In this document: positions 1 through 9,674 of the stretch, piece after piece
Position numbering within the stretch: position 1 is the first letter of the stretch
Layout: each line of letters starts with the position of its first letter
Translations under genes and position numbers: made by a program
Assembly (NCBI GenBank): GCA_001897515.1
Contig: MKTA01000018.1
Coordinates: 124,001 to 188,000, forward strand
From: Bacteroidetes bacterium 41-46
GTDB taxonomy: Bacteria; Bacteroidota; Bacteroidia; Bacteroidales; UBA932
Direction of reading: 5' to 3'
DNA: 64,000 bases
Notes under the pieces: generated by a model
Seen by the model: only the letters and a program-made list of their open reading frames with translations
The model's database searches: none
What the model was told of the DNA's origin: nothing

Positions 1-80
1 AAGACATCCTGTTCAGCTTTGTTCTGCGCCTGTAGCGTTGTTGCCAAAAGCATAAATGTTGAAATAAGAAACAATCTCAT
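1..80 (-). CDS. N-terminus of a secreted protein (partial)
   Basis: The first 26 codons of a leftward gene are visible and the rest lies outside the window. The start ATG is at 80-78. It is preceded by a purine-rich AAGGAGAGAG ribosome-binding site, which is unusually good for this group. The encoded start MRLFLISTFMLLATTLQAQN is a classic signal peptide with a predicted cleavage site after LQA. The gene is divergent from rlmH. In some Bacteroidota a small DUF4783-type secreted protein sits beside rlmH, but too little sequence is visible to name this one. Confidence 0.6.
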   Translation of the reverse strand, partial: MRLFLISTFMLLATTLQAQNKAEQDV

Positions 81-161
81 ATCTCTCTCCTTGTTATCCG
101 ATAAGGTTTCAGCAAGCAAAAATCAAGCCATAAAGAAGTTGCCCCACTTTCAAAATAATCT

Positions 162-169
162 TATTTTTG
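162..169 (+). promoter_or_regulatory. Candidate -7 promoter box for rlmH
   Basis: TATTTTTG fits the Bacteroidota consensus TAnnTTTG. It ends only 5 nt before the rlmH ATG, so a transcript from it would have almost no leader. No clear -33 TTTG lies at the usual distance. Confidence 0.35.
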
Positions 170-174
170 TACTG

Positions 175-648
175 ATGAAGATTACATTTCTGCTTACAGG
201 AAAAACAGAGAGTCCATCCCTTATTAAGGAGATCTCTATATACGAAGAGAGAATAAAAAGATATACAACCTATTGCCGCACAGAGATTCCTGAGCTCAAG
301 AGGGGCTCCTCTTTAAGTAAAGATGAGATAAGACAGAGGGAGGGGGAGCTTATATTAAAAAACATAAAACCTCAGGACCAGGTAGTTCTTCTTGATGTTG
401 CAGGGAGAAGTCTTACATCGGAGGAGTTTGCAGATTTTATTGAAAAAAGGGGGGTATATGGAGCAAAAACCCTCATCTTTGCAGTAGGTGGAGCCTATGG
501 ATTTTCAGAAGAGGTTTATGACAGGGCAGACTACAAACTCTCGCTCTCTCCAATGACCTTCTCTCACCAACTGGCAAGACTTTTGTTTATAGAGCAGCTT
601 TACAGAGCATTTACAATAATCAGGGGAGAGCCCTATCACCACGGCTGA
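175..648 (+). CDS. rlmH: 23S rRNA (pseudouridine-1915-N3) methyltransferase RlmH
   Basis: The 157-residue product matches the usual length of the SPOUT-family methyltransferase that uses SAM to methylate pseudouridine 1915 in helix 69 of 23S rRNA. Visible hallmarks are the start MKITFLLTGKTES, the central LLDVAGRSLTSEEFA segment, the glycine-rich SAM-binding knot loop FAVGGAYGFSEEV, and the C-terminal SPMTFSHQLARLLFIEQLYRAF ending in GEPYHHG, which binds substrate. The reading frame is open upstream to position 19, but family length and the conserved N-terminus place the start at 175. The stop TGA shares one base with the ATG of the downstream kinase, implying translational coupling. Confidence 0.93.
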   Translation: MKITFLLTGKTESPSLIKEISIYEERIKRYTTYCRTEIPELKRGSSLSKDEIRQREGELILKNIKPQDQVVLLDVAGRSLTSEEFADFIEKRGVYGAKTLIFAVGGAYGFSEEVYDRADYKLSLSPMTFSHQLARLLFIEQLYRAFTIIRGEPYHHG

Positions 649-3600
649 TGAACGAATTGGGAGAAAAGCTAATAGCATGGAGAACCACAATTTTGTGGGT
701 GCTGATGTCTCTTATGGCCATCTCATCCTTTATGGAATTCTCCTCCCCCAACTCTATGGACCGCGAGGTTGCAAAGCTTGAGAAGACAATTCACAAGAGG
801 CAAGCAGTACTTGCAGATTATGCAGCCAGAGCACTGGATGTGCCAGACACCCTTTTTCTGGATTTTCCGGGATTGCCTTCAGATATGGTGCTCTACAGAT
901 ATTGCGCAGATACCCTTCAATCCTGGGTGAATCAGCTTCCGGTGTCAAATGATGATATTGACTTTTTCCCATTTGGTTATACTCTCAACCATTTGACGAG
1001 CAGGGGTATATCAAATACTCCTCTGGCATATATCGGAACACGGGAGCAGTATGTTAGCCTTGGATCAGCCTGGTACATTGTAAACTCTTATTCCAGAGGC
1101 AGAGTGACAGTGGTTGCGGCACTGCTAATCCAGACAGACTATAACTCTCAGACATCAGTACTAAGAAGCGAAATTAATCCAAACCTATCTCTTAGCAAAA
1201 GACTCTCAATTGCTCCTGTGACGCACGACGAGTCATACATAGTCAGAGGAATAGAGGGTGATATACTATTCTCAGTACTTAAAAATCTGCCCTCTGAAAG
1301 AGGAGATGCGGGCAATATGTTGAGACTCCTCTCTATGTTGTTTGCAATAGCTGCCCTTTTCAGTGATCTGGCCAGAAGAAAGAGGATGAAACAGTTCTTT
1401 CTGGCATGGGGAGGTCTGACGATTGTGCTTGTTCTATCCCTCTATATGGCTGATGGAGCATCAGGTAACAAGCTATTCTCACCTACTCTTTATGCAGATT
1501 TTGGACTATTCGGTTCTATGGCAGATATGATGATTTGCCACCTATATATCTTCCTTGTCATTCTTGCACTATTTACAGTCAGAAAGAGTCTGGCACTTGC
1601 ATACCTCAGAGGTACTTCAGCTAAAAGAGCCGTTGTATCAGCAATACTTTCGCTGATACCACTCATTGTGGCAGGTTATATACATGTGACTCTTAAGTCT
1701 CTTGCAATGAACTCAAGTATTGTGCTTGAACTTTACATGATTGACGAGATATCTGTATTTACAATACTGGCTTATCTGCTTTATGCTCTTTTATTTGTAT
1801 CGCTTCTCTTCTCTCTTCAGTTGCTAAGACCCATCTTCAGATTCAAAGGCGGCTTCTCTTTTCTGAAGCCTAAAAATATGCTTATATTTCTCTCATTAGT
1901 ATCTCTTTATACACTTATTTCAGTCAGTCGCTACGGATACGAAAAGGAGTTTGAGAGGAACAGGGTGCTTACAACTAAGATGTCAGTTGAGAGAGACCTG
2001 GATGTTGAGATACTCTTGAGAGGGGCTGAAAGGATGATAGAGACAGATCCGCTATTATCTCTCTGGGTACAGGTGAATCAGGGAGAAGAGATGATAAACA
2101 GCATCCTGAACGAACAATATTTCTGGAGTATTCTTCAAAGGTACGACATCAAGATAACTGTTTGCAGAAGAGATGATCCTCTGCTGATTGACAGCGAGTC
2201 ACAACCCCAGCCATGCGGTGCCTTTTTTGATAATGAGATTCTGAGATATGGGATACCCCTGTTTGCTAACTCCCGTTTTCTCTTTATGAATAATTACAAT
2301 GGAAGGATAAGTTATTTGGGATACTTTATCTATCCGGCTTTCGGCGGAAATGTCAATCTTTATATTGAGCTTGATTCCAAGTTTATGAGGGCCAATGCCG
2401 GATATACAGAACTCTTGCTTGATCATAAAAACACAAGCACTCTGAATCTTGGCTCTAGCAACTCGTTTGCAAAGTACCTTAATAACAGAATGATATCATA
2501 CTCCGGGAGGTACAATTATCCAACCATACTGGAGGATAATTATGAGATGGGGTATAAGACTGTCCGAAGCGACGGATATATTCATTTTGTGAACAAGATG
2601 TCCGGAGAAAATATAATAATGATAAGCAGGCCTGAGAGAAATGCATTCCCTTATATTGTGACATTCTCATATGTGATGCTTTTTTTCTCCCTGATAACTT
2701 TCTCTCTTGTAAGAACCAGACACAAAGGTTTTTTCCCAAAGATGCCAAGAAACTCATTCAGGTGGAAAATAACTATACTTATCATTGCCTCTCTTGTGTT
2801 TGCTCTCTTTTTTATGGGGGCAGGAAGTATTTGGTTCTCTCTAAGTTATTTTGATGAGTCAAACAGGATGCAGATGGAGGAGAAGATGCAGTCTGTTCAG
2901 TCAACGCTCTCATATTACAGCCGGCTTGCCAAAAGATATAATGATCCGCAGTTCAACAATATCAGGCTCTTTGAGGCGATGAACAGACTTTCAGACAATA
3001 CTCAGATAGACATTAATATTTACCGACCAGATGGTCAGTTACTCAGAACTACCCAACCAGAGATATACGACAACTATATACTGGGGGCAAGAATGCACCC
3101 TACGGCATATAAAGAGATTGTTTACAACAAGAAAAAGCAGTTTGTCAACAGAGAGAGAATTGCCAGTCTTGATTATTACTCTCTCTATGCCCCTCTTTTC
3201 AATGCAGACGGCAATATGATAGCTATTGCAAACATTCCGTACTTCTCAAGACAATCTGAAATCAGGTCAGATGCTTCAAGTATAATAGCGGCAATTATTA
3301 ACATCTATCTGCTGTTGCTGCTTGGTGCTGTGTTTGGCGGATTTGCCCTCTCTAACTCACTGTCAAAACCTCTTGCAGAGATTAGCAGGAAGATGCAGCT
3401 TCTGGATATATCACAACATCCGGAACACATTGACTACAATAACAGGGATGAATTGGGAATCCTGGTAGCGGCATATAACAAGATGGTTGACGACCTGGAG
3501 TCTAGTACCAACAGACTAGCTCAGGGGGAGAGGGAGCAGGCCTGGAGAGAGATGGCAAGGCAGATTGCCCACGAGATAAAGAATCCACTTACACCAATGA

Positions 3601-4205
3601 GGCTTAGCATTCAGCATTTGATAAGGCTTAAGCAACAGAATGTAGAGGGGTGGCAGGAGAAATTTGACAGACTTGCTAATTCCCTAATTGAACAGATTGA
3701 CATACTATCGGATGTTGCCAGCGAATTCTCCAGCTTCTCCAGATTCTATTCAGAGGAGATTACAATAGTGGATCTTAATAAACTCATAAGAGAGCAGATT
3801 ATTCTCTTCAATACAAGGGATGATATTACCGTTCGCTTTAAGAGTGACGTAAAGGAGGCTATGGTTGCAGTAAGAAAGATGCAAATTACAAGGGTCTTTG
3901 TAAATCTTCTCTCTAATGCAGTGCAGGCTATTGAGCCTCAGAAAGGGGGGAGCGTAATAGTCACCCTTGCACAGGAGGGTGAGATGTATGTAGCAAAAGT
4001 TGAGGATGACGGGCCGGGTGTTCCAGACAATCTAACCCACAGACTATTCAAGCCCAATTTCACGACAAAGAGTAGCGGAACAGGTCTCGGACTTGCAATA
4101 TGCAAAAGTATCCTGGACCAGAGCCGTGGCGAAATCTCTTACGAGAGGTCGTCTGTACTCGGAGGCGCAAATTTTACGATAAAAATTCCGGTTATTTCTG
4201 CCTGA
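648..4205 (+). CDS. Large membrane sensor histidine kinase, NtrY-like
   Basis: This 1185-residue protein is far longer than typical kinases. It has an N-terminal membrane anchor (about residues 12-30), a roughly 190-residue extracytoplasmic part, and a cluster of hydrophobic segments (about 225-430). A second extracytoplasmic region is followed by a helix near 690, another near 725, and a helix near 890 leading into a HAMP-like linker. The catalytic core is complete: a HisKA dimerisation helix with phospho-acceptor His975 in the motif [14 protein letters not shown], an N-box near 1087 ([12 protein letters not shown]), DDGPGVP near 1120 and [12 protein letters not shown] near 1145. The NPLTP sequence after the His is typical of NtrY. 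No response regulator is adjacent, so its partner is unknown. Its 3' end overlaps der on the other strand by 14 bp. Confidence 0.85.
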   Translation: MNELGEKLIAWRTTILWVLMSLMAISSFMEFSSPNSMDREVAKLEKTIHKRQAVLADYAARALDVPDTLFLDFPGLPSDMVLYRYCADTLQSWVNQLPVSNDDIDFFPFGYTLNHLTSRGISNTPLAYIGTREQYVSLGSAWYIVNSYSRGRVTVVAALLIQTDYNSQTSVLRSEINPNLSLSKRLSIAPVTHDESYIVRGIEGDILFSVLKNLPSERGDAGNMLRLLSMLFAIAALFSDLARRKRMKQFFLAWGGLTIVLVLSLYMADGASGNKLFSPTLYADFGLFGSMADMMICHLYIFLVILALFTVRKSLALAYLRGTSAKRAVVSAILSLIPLIVAGYIHVTLKSLAMNSSIVLELYMIDEISVFTILAYLLYALLFVSLLFSLQLLRPIFRFKGGFSFLKPKNMLIFLSLVSLYTLISVSRYGYEKEFERNRVLTTKMSVERDLDVEILLRGAERMIETDPLLSLWVQVNQGEEMINSILNEQYFWSILQRYDIKITVCRRDDPLLIDSESQPQPCGAFFDNEILRYGIPLFANSRFLFMNNYNGRISYLGYFIYPAFGGNVNLYIELDSKFMRANAGYTELLLDHKNTSTLNLGSSNSFAKYLNNRMISYSGRYNYPTILEDNYEMGYKTVRSDGYIHFVNKMSGENIIMISRPERNAFPYIVTFSYVMLFFSLITFSLVRTRHKGFFPKMPRNSFRWKITILIIASLVFALFFMGAGSIWFSLSYFDESNRMQMEEKMQSVQSTLSYYSRLAKRYNDPQFNNIRLFEAMNRLSDNTQIDINIYRPDGQLLRTTQPEIYDNYILGARMHPTAYKEIVYNKKKQFVNRERIASLDYYSLYAPLFNADGNMIAIANIPYFSRQSEIRSDASSIIAAIINIYLLLLLGAVFGGFALSNSLSKPLAEISRKMQLLDISQHPEHIDYNNRDELGILVAAYNKMVDDLESSTNRLAQGEREQAWREMARQIAHEIKNPLTPMRLSIQHLIRLKQQNVEGWQEKFDRLANSLIEQIDILSDVASEFSSFSRFYSEEITIVDLNKLIREQIILFNTRDDITVRFKSDVKEAMVAVRKMQITRVFVNLLSNAVQAIEPQKGGSVIVTLAQEGEMYVAKVEDDGPGVPDNLTHRLFKPNFTTKSSGTGLGLAICKSILDQSRGEISYERSSVLGGANFTIKIPVISA

Positions 4206-5502
4206 GAAAAACCTGTATAGGAACACCGTTGAAGTCAAAATGTTTCCTAAGCTTATTCTCTAAAAACCTCTTATAATCATCCCTGACATATTGAGGCAGA
4301 TTACAGAAAAACGCAAATGAAGGTGCAGGAGTAGGAAGTTGGGTGATATACTTAATCTTGATATACTTCCCCTTGATAGCAGGAGGCGGGAAATTAGCAA
4401 TCTCCTCCAGCATGGCCTCATTTAGTTTAGAAGTTGCAATCTTCTTTGAGCGGTTTGCATAAACCCTGGCAGCAGCGTCAAGCACATCAAGAATCCTCTG
4501 TTTGTTAATTACTGATGTGAAAATTATAGGCATATCCACAAATGGAGCAGTTTTGTCCTGAATGTCTTTTATAAACTCCTTCATGGTGTTTGCACTTTTT
4601 CCCTCAATGGTATCCCACTTGTTAACCACCAATACACAACCTTTGCGATTCTTAATTATAAGGTTGAATATATTCATATCCTGACCCTCAACTCCGGTAG
4701 AGGCGTCAACCATAAGTATGCAGACATCTGCAGATTCAATGGCCCTTATTGAGCGCATAACAGAGTAGAACTCTAAATCTTCCTTAACCTTTGTCTTTCT
4801 CCTTAGACCGGCTGTGTCAACCAGCATGAATTCATGCCCAAATTTGTTGTAGTAGGTAGAAATAGAATCTCTGGTTGTACCGGCAACGGGGGTTACAATA
4901 TTTCTCTCCTCTCCAAGCAGAGCGTTGGTAAGAGATGACTTACCGACATTTGGTCTGCCAACAATTGCAATATGGGGTATTACCCTCTCTTCATTTTTCT
5001 CCTCCTCCTCAGGGGGAAGCAGCTCTAACACTCTGTCCAACAGATCTCCGGTTCCACTGCCACTGGCAGAGGCGATACAAAATGGTTCACCAAGCCCAAA
5101 TGAGTTAAATATGTGTGAATCAAACATTTTATCGCCTGTGTCCACCTTGTTTGCTACCATTATTACCGGCTTTTTACCTCTTCTGAGAATGTCTGCAATC
5201 ACCTCATCATAATCTGTTATCCCGGTTCCCACATCGCAAAGAAAGAGAACAACATCGCTCTCATCAATGGCCATAAGTACCTGTTTTCTTATTTCGGCCT
5301 CAAAAACATCGTCTGAATTTACGGCATATCCACCCGTGTCAATCACGGAAAACTCTCTTCCGCTCCACTCGCATTTACCGTAGTGACGATCTCGGGTAAC
5401 ACCGGCTATTTCGTCAACTATGGCCTTCCTCATCCCGACAAGGCGGTTGAAAAGTGTCGATTTGCCCACATTCGGGCGTCCTACTATGGCTACTATACTC
5501 AT
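4192..5502 (-). CDS. der: Ribosome biogenesis GTPase Der (EngA)
   Basis: The 436-residue product is a double-domain GTPase needed for 50S subunit maturation. Two P-loops are visible, GRPNVGKST at residues 8-16 and GRPNVGKSS at 182-190. Each is followed by its switch II motif (DTGG near 55, DTAG near 229) and a NKxD motif (NKVD at 118-121, NKWD near 300). The C-terminal KH-like domain ends in [13 protein letters not shown], as in the family. It is the last gene of the engB-prs-nadE operon, 8 nt after the small membrane protein gene. Its 3' end overlaps the histidine kinase gene by 14 bp in a convergent arrangement. Confidence 0.96.
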   Translation of the reverse strand: MSIVAIVGRPNVGKSTLFNRLVGMRKAIVDEIAGVTRDRHYGKCEWSGREFSVIDTGGYAVNSDDVFEAEIRKQVLMAIDESDVVLFLCDVGTGITDYDEVIADILRRGKKPVIMVANKVDTGDKMFDSHIFNSFGLGEPFCIASASGSGTGDLLDRVLELLPPEEEEKNEERVIPHIAIVGRPNVGKSSLTNALLGEERNIVTPVAGTTRDSISTYYNKFGHEFMLVDTAGLRRKTKVKEDLEFYSVMRSIRAIESADVCILMVDASTGVEGQDMNIFNLIIKNRKGCVLVVNKWDTIEGKSANTMKEFIKDIQDKTAPFVDMPIIFTSVINKQRILDVLDAAARVYANRSKKIATSKLNEAMLEEIANFPPPAIKGKYIKIKYITQLPTPAPSFAFFCNLPQYVRDDYKRFLENKLRKHFDFNGVPIQVFLRQK

Positions 5503-5510
5503 TTTATTCT

Positions 5511-5777
5511 TTATTCACACCCCCCTGAACTGCAGGAGCAACCTCCGCAACCATCAGAAATAGGGTCATATTTAATATTTATCTTCTTGCCTCTGTTGTT
5601 TTTATGCCAGAGTATTCTCTCTTCAGATTTAGCACACATAAGCCCCTTTTTGCGAAGCTCTCTATTTGCTCCAATTTCCGATTCAGGGAATTTGCCTCCC
5701 TTCCTGAAGATAACGTTGAAGGAGAGCAGAAAAACCGCCAGCCCAACAAGAAGAAGAGAAAAAAGTATTATGGTCAT
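5511..5777 (-). CDS. Small membrane-anchored protein with cysteine-rich tail
   Basis: The 88-residue product has one N-terminal membrane helix ([20 protein letters not shown]). A basic stretch ([22 protein letters not shown]) follows, and the tail carries five cysteines within the last 12 residues ([12 protein letters not shown]). Similar short proteins with an FxxGGKFPxxxxGxNxxLRxxG core occur in Bacteroidales from memory, but no function is known to me. The start was chosen at the ATG one base after the nadE stop (TAAATG), which fits translational coupling; the longer open frame upstream lies inside nadE. The terminal Cys cluster could bind metal or sit at a redox surface, but this is inference only. 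Confidence 0.7.
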   Translation of the reverse strand: MTIILFSLLLVGLAVFLLSFNVIFRKGGKFPESEIGANRELRKKGLMCAKSEERILWHKNNRGKKINIKYDPISDGCGGCSCSSGGCE

Positions 5778-5778
5778 T

Positions 5779-6627
5779 TTATCCGTCAATTTTATAGTAA
5801 ATGCATTTATTGGGAGGAAGAACAGGTGACTCTCCAACCTGAATCATTGGTGGTAGCTGGTGAGCCTTGAATGATGATACATTCATAAGGTGCGTAATCC
5901 TGTTCACCAGACTTATTTCACAACCCATCTCAATCAGCTCGGCAGGACTTCTCTTCTCTTCAATTAAAGAGTGAAGAACCGGATCAAGAAGCGAATACTC
6001 AGGCAGAGTGTCGCTGTCTTTCTGGTCTATGCTCAGTTCTGCAGAGGGCTCCTTCATAAGAATTGATTCAGGTATAATCCTCCTCTCTCTGTTTATATAT
6101 TTTGCAACAGAATAGACTTGTAGTTTATATAGATCTGCAACAACCATCAGTGCTCCTGCAAGATCTCCGTACAGTGTTCCGTACCCCATAGCAATTTCGC
6201 TCTTGTTAGATGTATTTAACAAAAGAGATCCGTTTTGGTTTGTCCATGCCATCAAAGCAACCCCTCTTATCCTTGCCTGAAGGTTTTCAATAACCAGTCT
6301 TTTTGGTTCCTCCTCAAACAGCTCCTTTAGTTCAGATTGAAATTTCTCAAGTATCCCCTCAATTGGCAGTACTCCGTATGAAATTCCCAGATTGTCAGCC
6401 AGCTCAACAGCATCGGTAACAGAGTGAACAGTGGAGTATGGCGATGGCATTAAAATTCCGTAAACATTCTCCTTACCAAGAGCCTCTGTTGCAAGAGCGG
6501 CAACAAGAGCTGAGTCAATTCCGCCCGAGAGTCCAAGTACGGCACGCTCTCTTCCTGCCTCGGCAAAGAATCTCTTTATCGAATATACAATTCTGTCGTG
6601 CAGGGGTTGCGGATTAAGTTCTAGCAT
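5779..6627 (-). CDS. nadE: NAD+ synthetase
   Basis: The 282-residue enzyme performs the last step of NAD synthesis, ATP-dependent amidation of deamido-NAD. The ATP pyrophosphatase P-loop LGLSGGIDSALVAALATEAL lies near residues 31-50. Downstream motifs TSNKSEIAMGYGTLYGDLAGAL and KEPSAELSIDQKDSDTLPEYSLLD are the substrate and metal sites of the family. There is no N-terminal glutaminase (nitrilase) domain, so it should use ammonia, or glutamine-derived ammonia from elsewhere. It lies 2 nt after prs, which is logical because PRPP feeds NAD synthesis. Confidence 0.92.
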   Translation of the reverse strand: MLELNPQPLHDRIVYSIKRFFAEAGRERAVLGLSGGIDSALVAALATEALGKENVYGILMPSPYSTVHSVTDAVELADNLGISYGVLPIEGILEKFQSELKELFEEEPKRLVIENLQARIRGVALMAWTNQNGSLLLNTSNKSEIAMGYGTLYGDLAGALMVVADLYKLQVYSVAKYINRERRIIPESILMKEPSAELSIDQKDSDTLPEYSLLDPVLHSLIEEKRSPAELIEMGCEISLVNRITHLMNVSSFKAHQLPPMIQVGESPVLPPNKCIYYKIDG

Positions 6628-6629
6628 AA

Positions 6630-7580
6630 TTAGAATATAAAGCTTGTACTTATTGATTTGTAGTTGTAAACTTTGTCAATCACATCAGCAAAAATTTCAG
6701 ATACAGAGAGTACCCTAATCTTTGTTGTATCTTGCTCCGGAAGAGCTGCAAGAGGAATTGTATCTGAGATAATTACCTCCTTAAGAGCACTACTTGCAAT
6801 TCTCTCATAGGCAGGTCCTGAGAGCACAGCATGTGTCGCGAGAGCTCTAACGCTCAAAGCCCCCTTCTCCATTAGCATATCCGCAGCCTTTGTTATTGTG
6901 CCGGCGGTATCAATCATATCATCAATGATAATTATGTTCTTTCCCTCAACATCTCCTATGGCTGTCATTGAACCAACAACATTCGCCTTCTCTCTGGATT
7001 TGTGACATATTATCAGAGGACAACCCAAAATTCTAGAATAAGCATTTGCTCTTTTTGCTCCTCCCATATCAGGGGCTGCAATAGACATATTGTCAAGTTT
7101 TAGCTCCCTCAGGTATGGCAGAAAAATTGAGCTTGCATATATGTGGTCAACAGGAATATCAAAAAAGCCCTGGATTTGGTCAGCATGGAGATCCGCGGTC
7201 ATGACGCGATCACATCCGGCAGCCTCCAGCAGATTTGCTACCATCTTTGCCCCTATCGGAACGCGAGGTCTGTCCTTTCTGTCCTGCCTTGCCCAGCCGA
7301 AATAGGGCATCACAGCAATAACCTTGTAAGCAGAGGCTCTTTTGGCAGCATCTATCATTAGTAGCAATTCAAATATATTTTCCACAGGAGGAATTGTGCT
7401 CTGGACAATAAAAACTGTTGCCCCTCTTACACTCTCTTCAAGAGCGGGCTGAAACTCCCCGTCGCTGAAAATTGTAACTGATGACCTCCCTAGCTCAAGT
7501 CCCAGAGAGCTTGCAATCTTCTCTGCAAGATATCTGGAGCTTCTGCAGGAGAAAATCTTAATCTGATGTTGATGATCCAT
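6630..7580 (-). CDS. prs: Ribose-phosphate pyrophosphokinase
   Basis: The 316-residue enzyme makes PRPP from ribose 5-phosphate and ATP, feeding nucleotide, NAD, histidine and tryptophan synthesis. Visible hallmarks are KIFSCRSSRYLAEKIASSLG at the N-terminus, the ATP and divalent-metal region MPYFGWARQDRKDRPRVPIG, TADLHADQIQGFF with its catalytic His, and the PRPP loop IIIDDMIDTAGTITKA near residue 220. The length is standard. It is second in the engB operon, 2 nt from its neighbours on each side. Confidence 0.95.
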   Translation of the reverse strand: MDHQHQIKIFSCRSSRYLAEKIASSLGLELGRSSVTIFSDGEFQPALEESVRGATVFIVQSTIPPVENIFELLLMIDAAKRASAYKVIAVMPYFGWARQDRKDRPRVPIGAKMVANLLEAAGCDRVMTADLHADQIQGFFDIPVDHIYASSIFLPYLRELKLDNMSIAAPDMGGAKRANAYSRILGCPLIICHKSREKANVVGSMTAIGDVEGKNIIIIDDMIDTAGTITKAADMLMEKGALSVRALATHAVLSGPAYERIASSALKEVIISDTIPLAALPEQDTTKIRVLSVSEIFADVIDKVYNYKSISTSFIF

Positions 7581-7582
7581 TA

Positions 7583-8188
7583 TTATCTTCTGTTTTTTTC
7601 TGTCAAAATAGATTCAATATATGAGAGTATCTCTTCTCTTCCGGCACCTGTTTCGGAAGATGAGACAAAAGTTGGCGGTAGCTCCTCCCAATACTCCAGA
7701 AGCTGCTTTGCATTCTCCTCCACTCTTCCCTGCAGTACACTCTTGCCTAATTTATCACCCTTAGTGTAAATAATTGCAAATGGCACCTCCTTCTCTCCAA
7801 GTTCGGTAATGAAGCTAAGATCAATCTTCTGTAACGGGTGTCTGCAATCCAGTAAAACAAATAGAAGCTGCAGCTCCTCAGACTCGTTTATATAGTTGGA
7901 AATAATATCTCCCAGGTTCTTTCTTGACTGCTTGGACATTTTTGCGTAGCCATATCCCGGAAGGTCCACCAGGTACCACGATTCATTTATTTCAAAATGG
8001 TTGACCAACTGAGTTTTCCCCGGGGTTGAGGATGTGTGGGCGAGTTTGCCCTGTCTGCACAATGCATTGATTAGCGATGACTTGCCAACATTGGACCTGC
8101 CAATGAATGCAAACTCAGGCAACCTTTTGGAGGGCTTTTCATTTACCCTCGTTGAGCTGCCGGAAAATACCGCCTTGCTAATTTTCAT
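7583..8188 (-). CDS. engB: Ribosome biogenesis GTPase EngB (YihA/YsxC)
   Basis: The 201-residue single-domain GTPase acts in 50S subunit assembly. The P-loop GRSNVGKSS (residues 30-38), the switch region [11 protein letters not shown], the G3 motif DLPGYGYAK and the G4 motif TKGDK are all visible. It is the first gene of a five-gene leftward operon (engB-prs-nadE-small protein-der) that pairs two ribosome-assembly GTPases with cofactor synthesis. An exact TACCTTTG promoter box lies 17 nt upstream of the ATG. Confidence 0.94.
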   Translation of the reverse strand: MKISKAVFSGSSTRVNEKPSKRLPEFAFIGRSNVGKSSLINALCRQGKLAHTSSTPGKTQLVNHFEINESWYLVDLPGYGYAKMSKQSRKNLGDIISNYINESEELQLLFVLLDCRHPLQKIDLSFITELGEKEVPFAIIYTKGDKLGKSVLQGRVEENAKQLLEYWEELPPTFVSSSETGAGREEILSYIESILTEKNRR

Positions 8189-8205
8189 ACTCTGGAATTA
8201 TGCCG

Positions 8206-8213
8206 CAAAGGTA
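8206..8213 (-). promoter_or_regulatory. -7 promoter box of the engB-der operon
   Basis: TACCTTTG on the minus strand is an exact match to TAnnTTTG, with its 3' end 17 nt upstream of the engB ATG. It lies in a 75-bp divergent intergenic region with a second exact box for xseA on the other strand. No clear -33 TTTG is seen. Confidence 0.5.
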
Positions 8214-8225
8214 CAATTTTATGCT

Positions 8226-8233
8226 TATATTTG
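8226..8233 (+). promoter_or_regulatory. -7 promoter box of the xseA-glycogen-ribF run
   Basis: TATATTTG is an exact match to TAnnTTTG, 30 nt upstream of the xseA ATG. It is the only good promoter match I found ahead of the nine-gene rightward run. Confidence 0.5.
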
Positions 8234-8263
8234 TATGGTGACCATTAAAAAATCCAATATAGT

Positions 8264-9463
8264 ATGAGAGAAGGAAGTAGCGTAGGGCTGCTGGAGTTGC
8301 AGGAGGGTATAAGGGGGCTGCTTGAGAAAGGGCTTGAGAGAAGTTATTGGGTGAGGGCAGAGATTAGCGATATTAAACAACAATCCGTCGGCCATTGCTA
8401 TCTTGAACTTGTTGAGAGAAGGGAGGATGACGAGGGGGTGTCGGCAAGAGCACAGGCAATTATTTGGGCATCATCATTCAGGATGATAAGGCCCTATTTC
8501 ACTTCATCTACAGGTTCAGAGCTGTCAAGAGGGATGCAGATTCTTGTAAAGGCGCAGGTTCAGTACTCACCTTTGTACGGATTGTCCCTCATTATCTCTG
8601 ATATTGACCCATCTTATACTGTCGGTGAGCATGAGCTACAGAGACAGAAGACAATCAACAGGCTTAGAGAGGAGGGGATGTTTGAGATGAACTCAACCAT
8701 TGAACTAACTGCGCTTCCGTCAAGGATAGCAGTAATCTCCTCTGAAAGTGCCGCCGGATTCAGGGATTTTATGAACCACCTCCATAATAATGAGTATCGT
8801 TTTAACTTCAATACGGAACTCTTCAAAGCCTCAATGCAGGGAGCTTCTGCTCCCGGGGAGATTATCTCTGCACTTGATCAGATAGCGGAGAGATACGATG
8901 AATTTGATATGGTTGTCATAATCAGGGGAGGGGGGTCTGTACAGGATTTATCATGCTTTGATGATTACGAGTTATCTGCAAATATAGCACAGTTTCCTCT
9001 TCCTGTAATTACAGGAATAGGCCATGACCATGATGTTCATATTGCAGATTTGGTGGCCTGGCGAGGACTCAAAACTCCGACAGCAGTGGCCGATTTCATA
9101 ATTGAAATGTTCTCTTCAGAAGAGCAGCAGCTCGCCTATCTCCTGCAGAGACTGAGTATGGCTATAAGAGGAAGGGGGGCAGAGGAGCTATCCGCTCTGG
9201 AGAAACTGGAGATGAGAATTTATTCCGTGGCAAAGGAGAGGCTTGCATCTGAAATATACAGAGTTGAACTCTTAAGTCAAAAGGCTGAGTCAGGTAATCC
9301 CCTAACACTTTTAAGAAGGGGTTATGCGGTACCGGTTGTAAAGGGAGAGAGGATAAACAGTGTGGATAGAATTGAGGAGGGGGGCATGATTAAAATTATT
9401 CTGGCTGACGGTGAGGCTGAGTGTAAAATTGAAATAATCAAGAGATATGAAGAAAAAGATTGA
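8264..9463 (+). CDS. xseA: Exodeoxyribonuclease VII large subunit
   Basis: The 399-residue product forms exonuclease VII with XseB, degrading single-stranded DNA to oligonucleotides. The N-terminal OB-fold (about 1-105, with VRAEISDIKQQSVGHCYLEL) is followed by the catalytic domain with PSRIAVISSESAAGFRDF, the motif VVIIRGGGSVQDL, ITGIGHDHDVHIADLVA and KTPTAVADFI. The C-terminal coiled coil is shorter than in proteobacterial versions. The frame overlaps xseB by 17 bp, consistent with coupled expression of the two subunits. Confidence 0.94.
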   Translation: MREGSSVGLLELQEGIRGLLEKGLERSYWVRAEISDIKQQSVGHCYLELVERREDDEGVSARAQAIIWASSFRMIRPYFTSSTGSELSRGMQILVKAQVQYSPLYGLSLIISDIDPSYTVGEHELQRQKTINRLREEGMFEMNSTIELTALPSRIAVISSESAAGFRDFMNHLHNNEYRFNFNTELFKASMQGASAPGEIISALDQIAERYDEFDMVVIIRGGGSVQDLSCFDDYELSANIAQFPLPVITGIGHDHDVHIADLVAWRGLKTPTAVADFIIEMFSSEEQQLAYLLQRLSMAIRGRGAEELSALEKLEMRIYSVAKERLASEIYRVELLSQKAESGNPLTLLRRGYAVPVVKGERINSVDRIEEGGMIKIILADGEAECKIEIIKRYEEKD

Positions 9464-9674
9464 GGCAGAAGGTACAGCCACACCCGGATACAGGGAGGCT
9501 GTTGAAGAGCTTGAGAGTATCGTTGCTAAAATTGAAGATCCCTCCACAAAAATAGAGGAGATATCTTCACTTGTCAAGAGGGCAATGGATCTCGCACAAA
9601 TATGCAAAAAGGAGCTGGGAAGGTATAGAGAGGAGATAGACAAACTTCAGAAAGAACAAGATGGAAGAGCTTAA
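9447..9674 (+). CDS. xseB: Exodeoxyribonuclease VII small subunit
   Basis: The 75-residue helical protein has the family pattern of a short helical hairpin (YREAVEELESIVAKIEDPSTKIEEISSLVKRAMDLAQICKKELG). The PSTKIEE turn stands where other members have the loop between helices. It overlaps xseA by 17 bp and the following branching-enzyme gene by 14 bp. The nuclease genes are therefore physically locked into the glycogen run. Confidence 0.88.
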   Translation: MKKKIEAEGTATPGYREAVEELESIVAKIEDPSTKIEEISSLVKRAMDLAQICKKELGRYREEIDKLQKEQDGRA

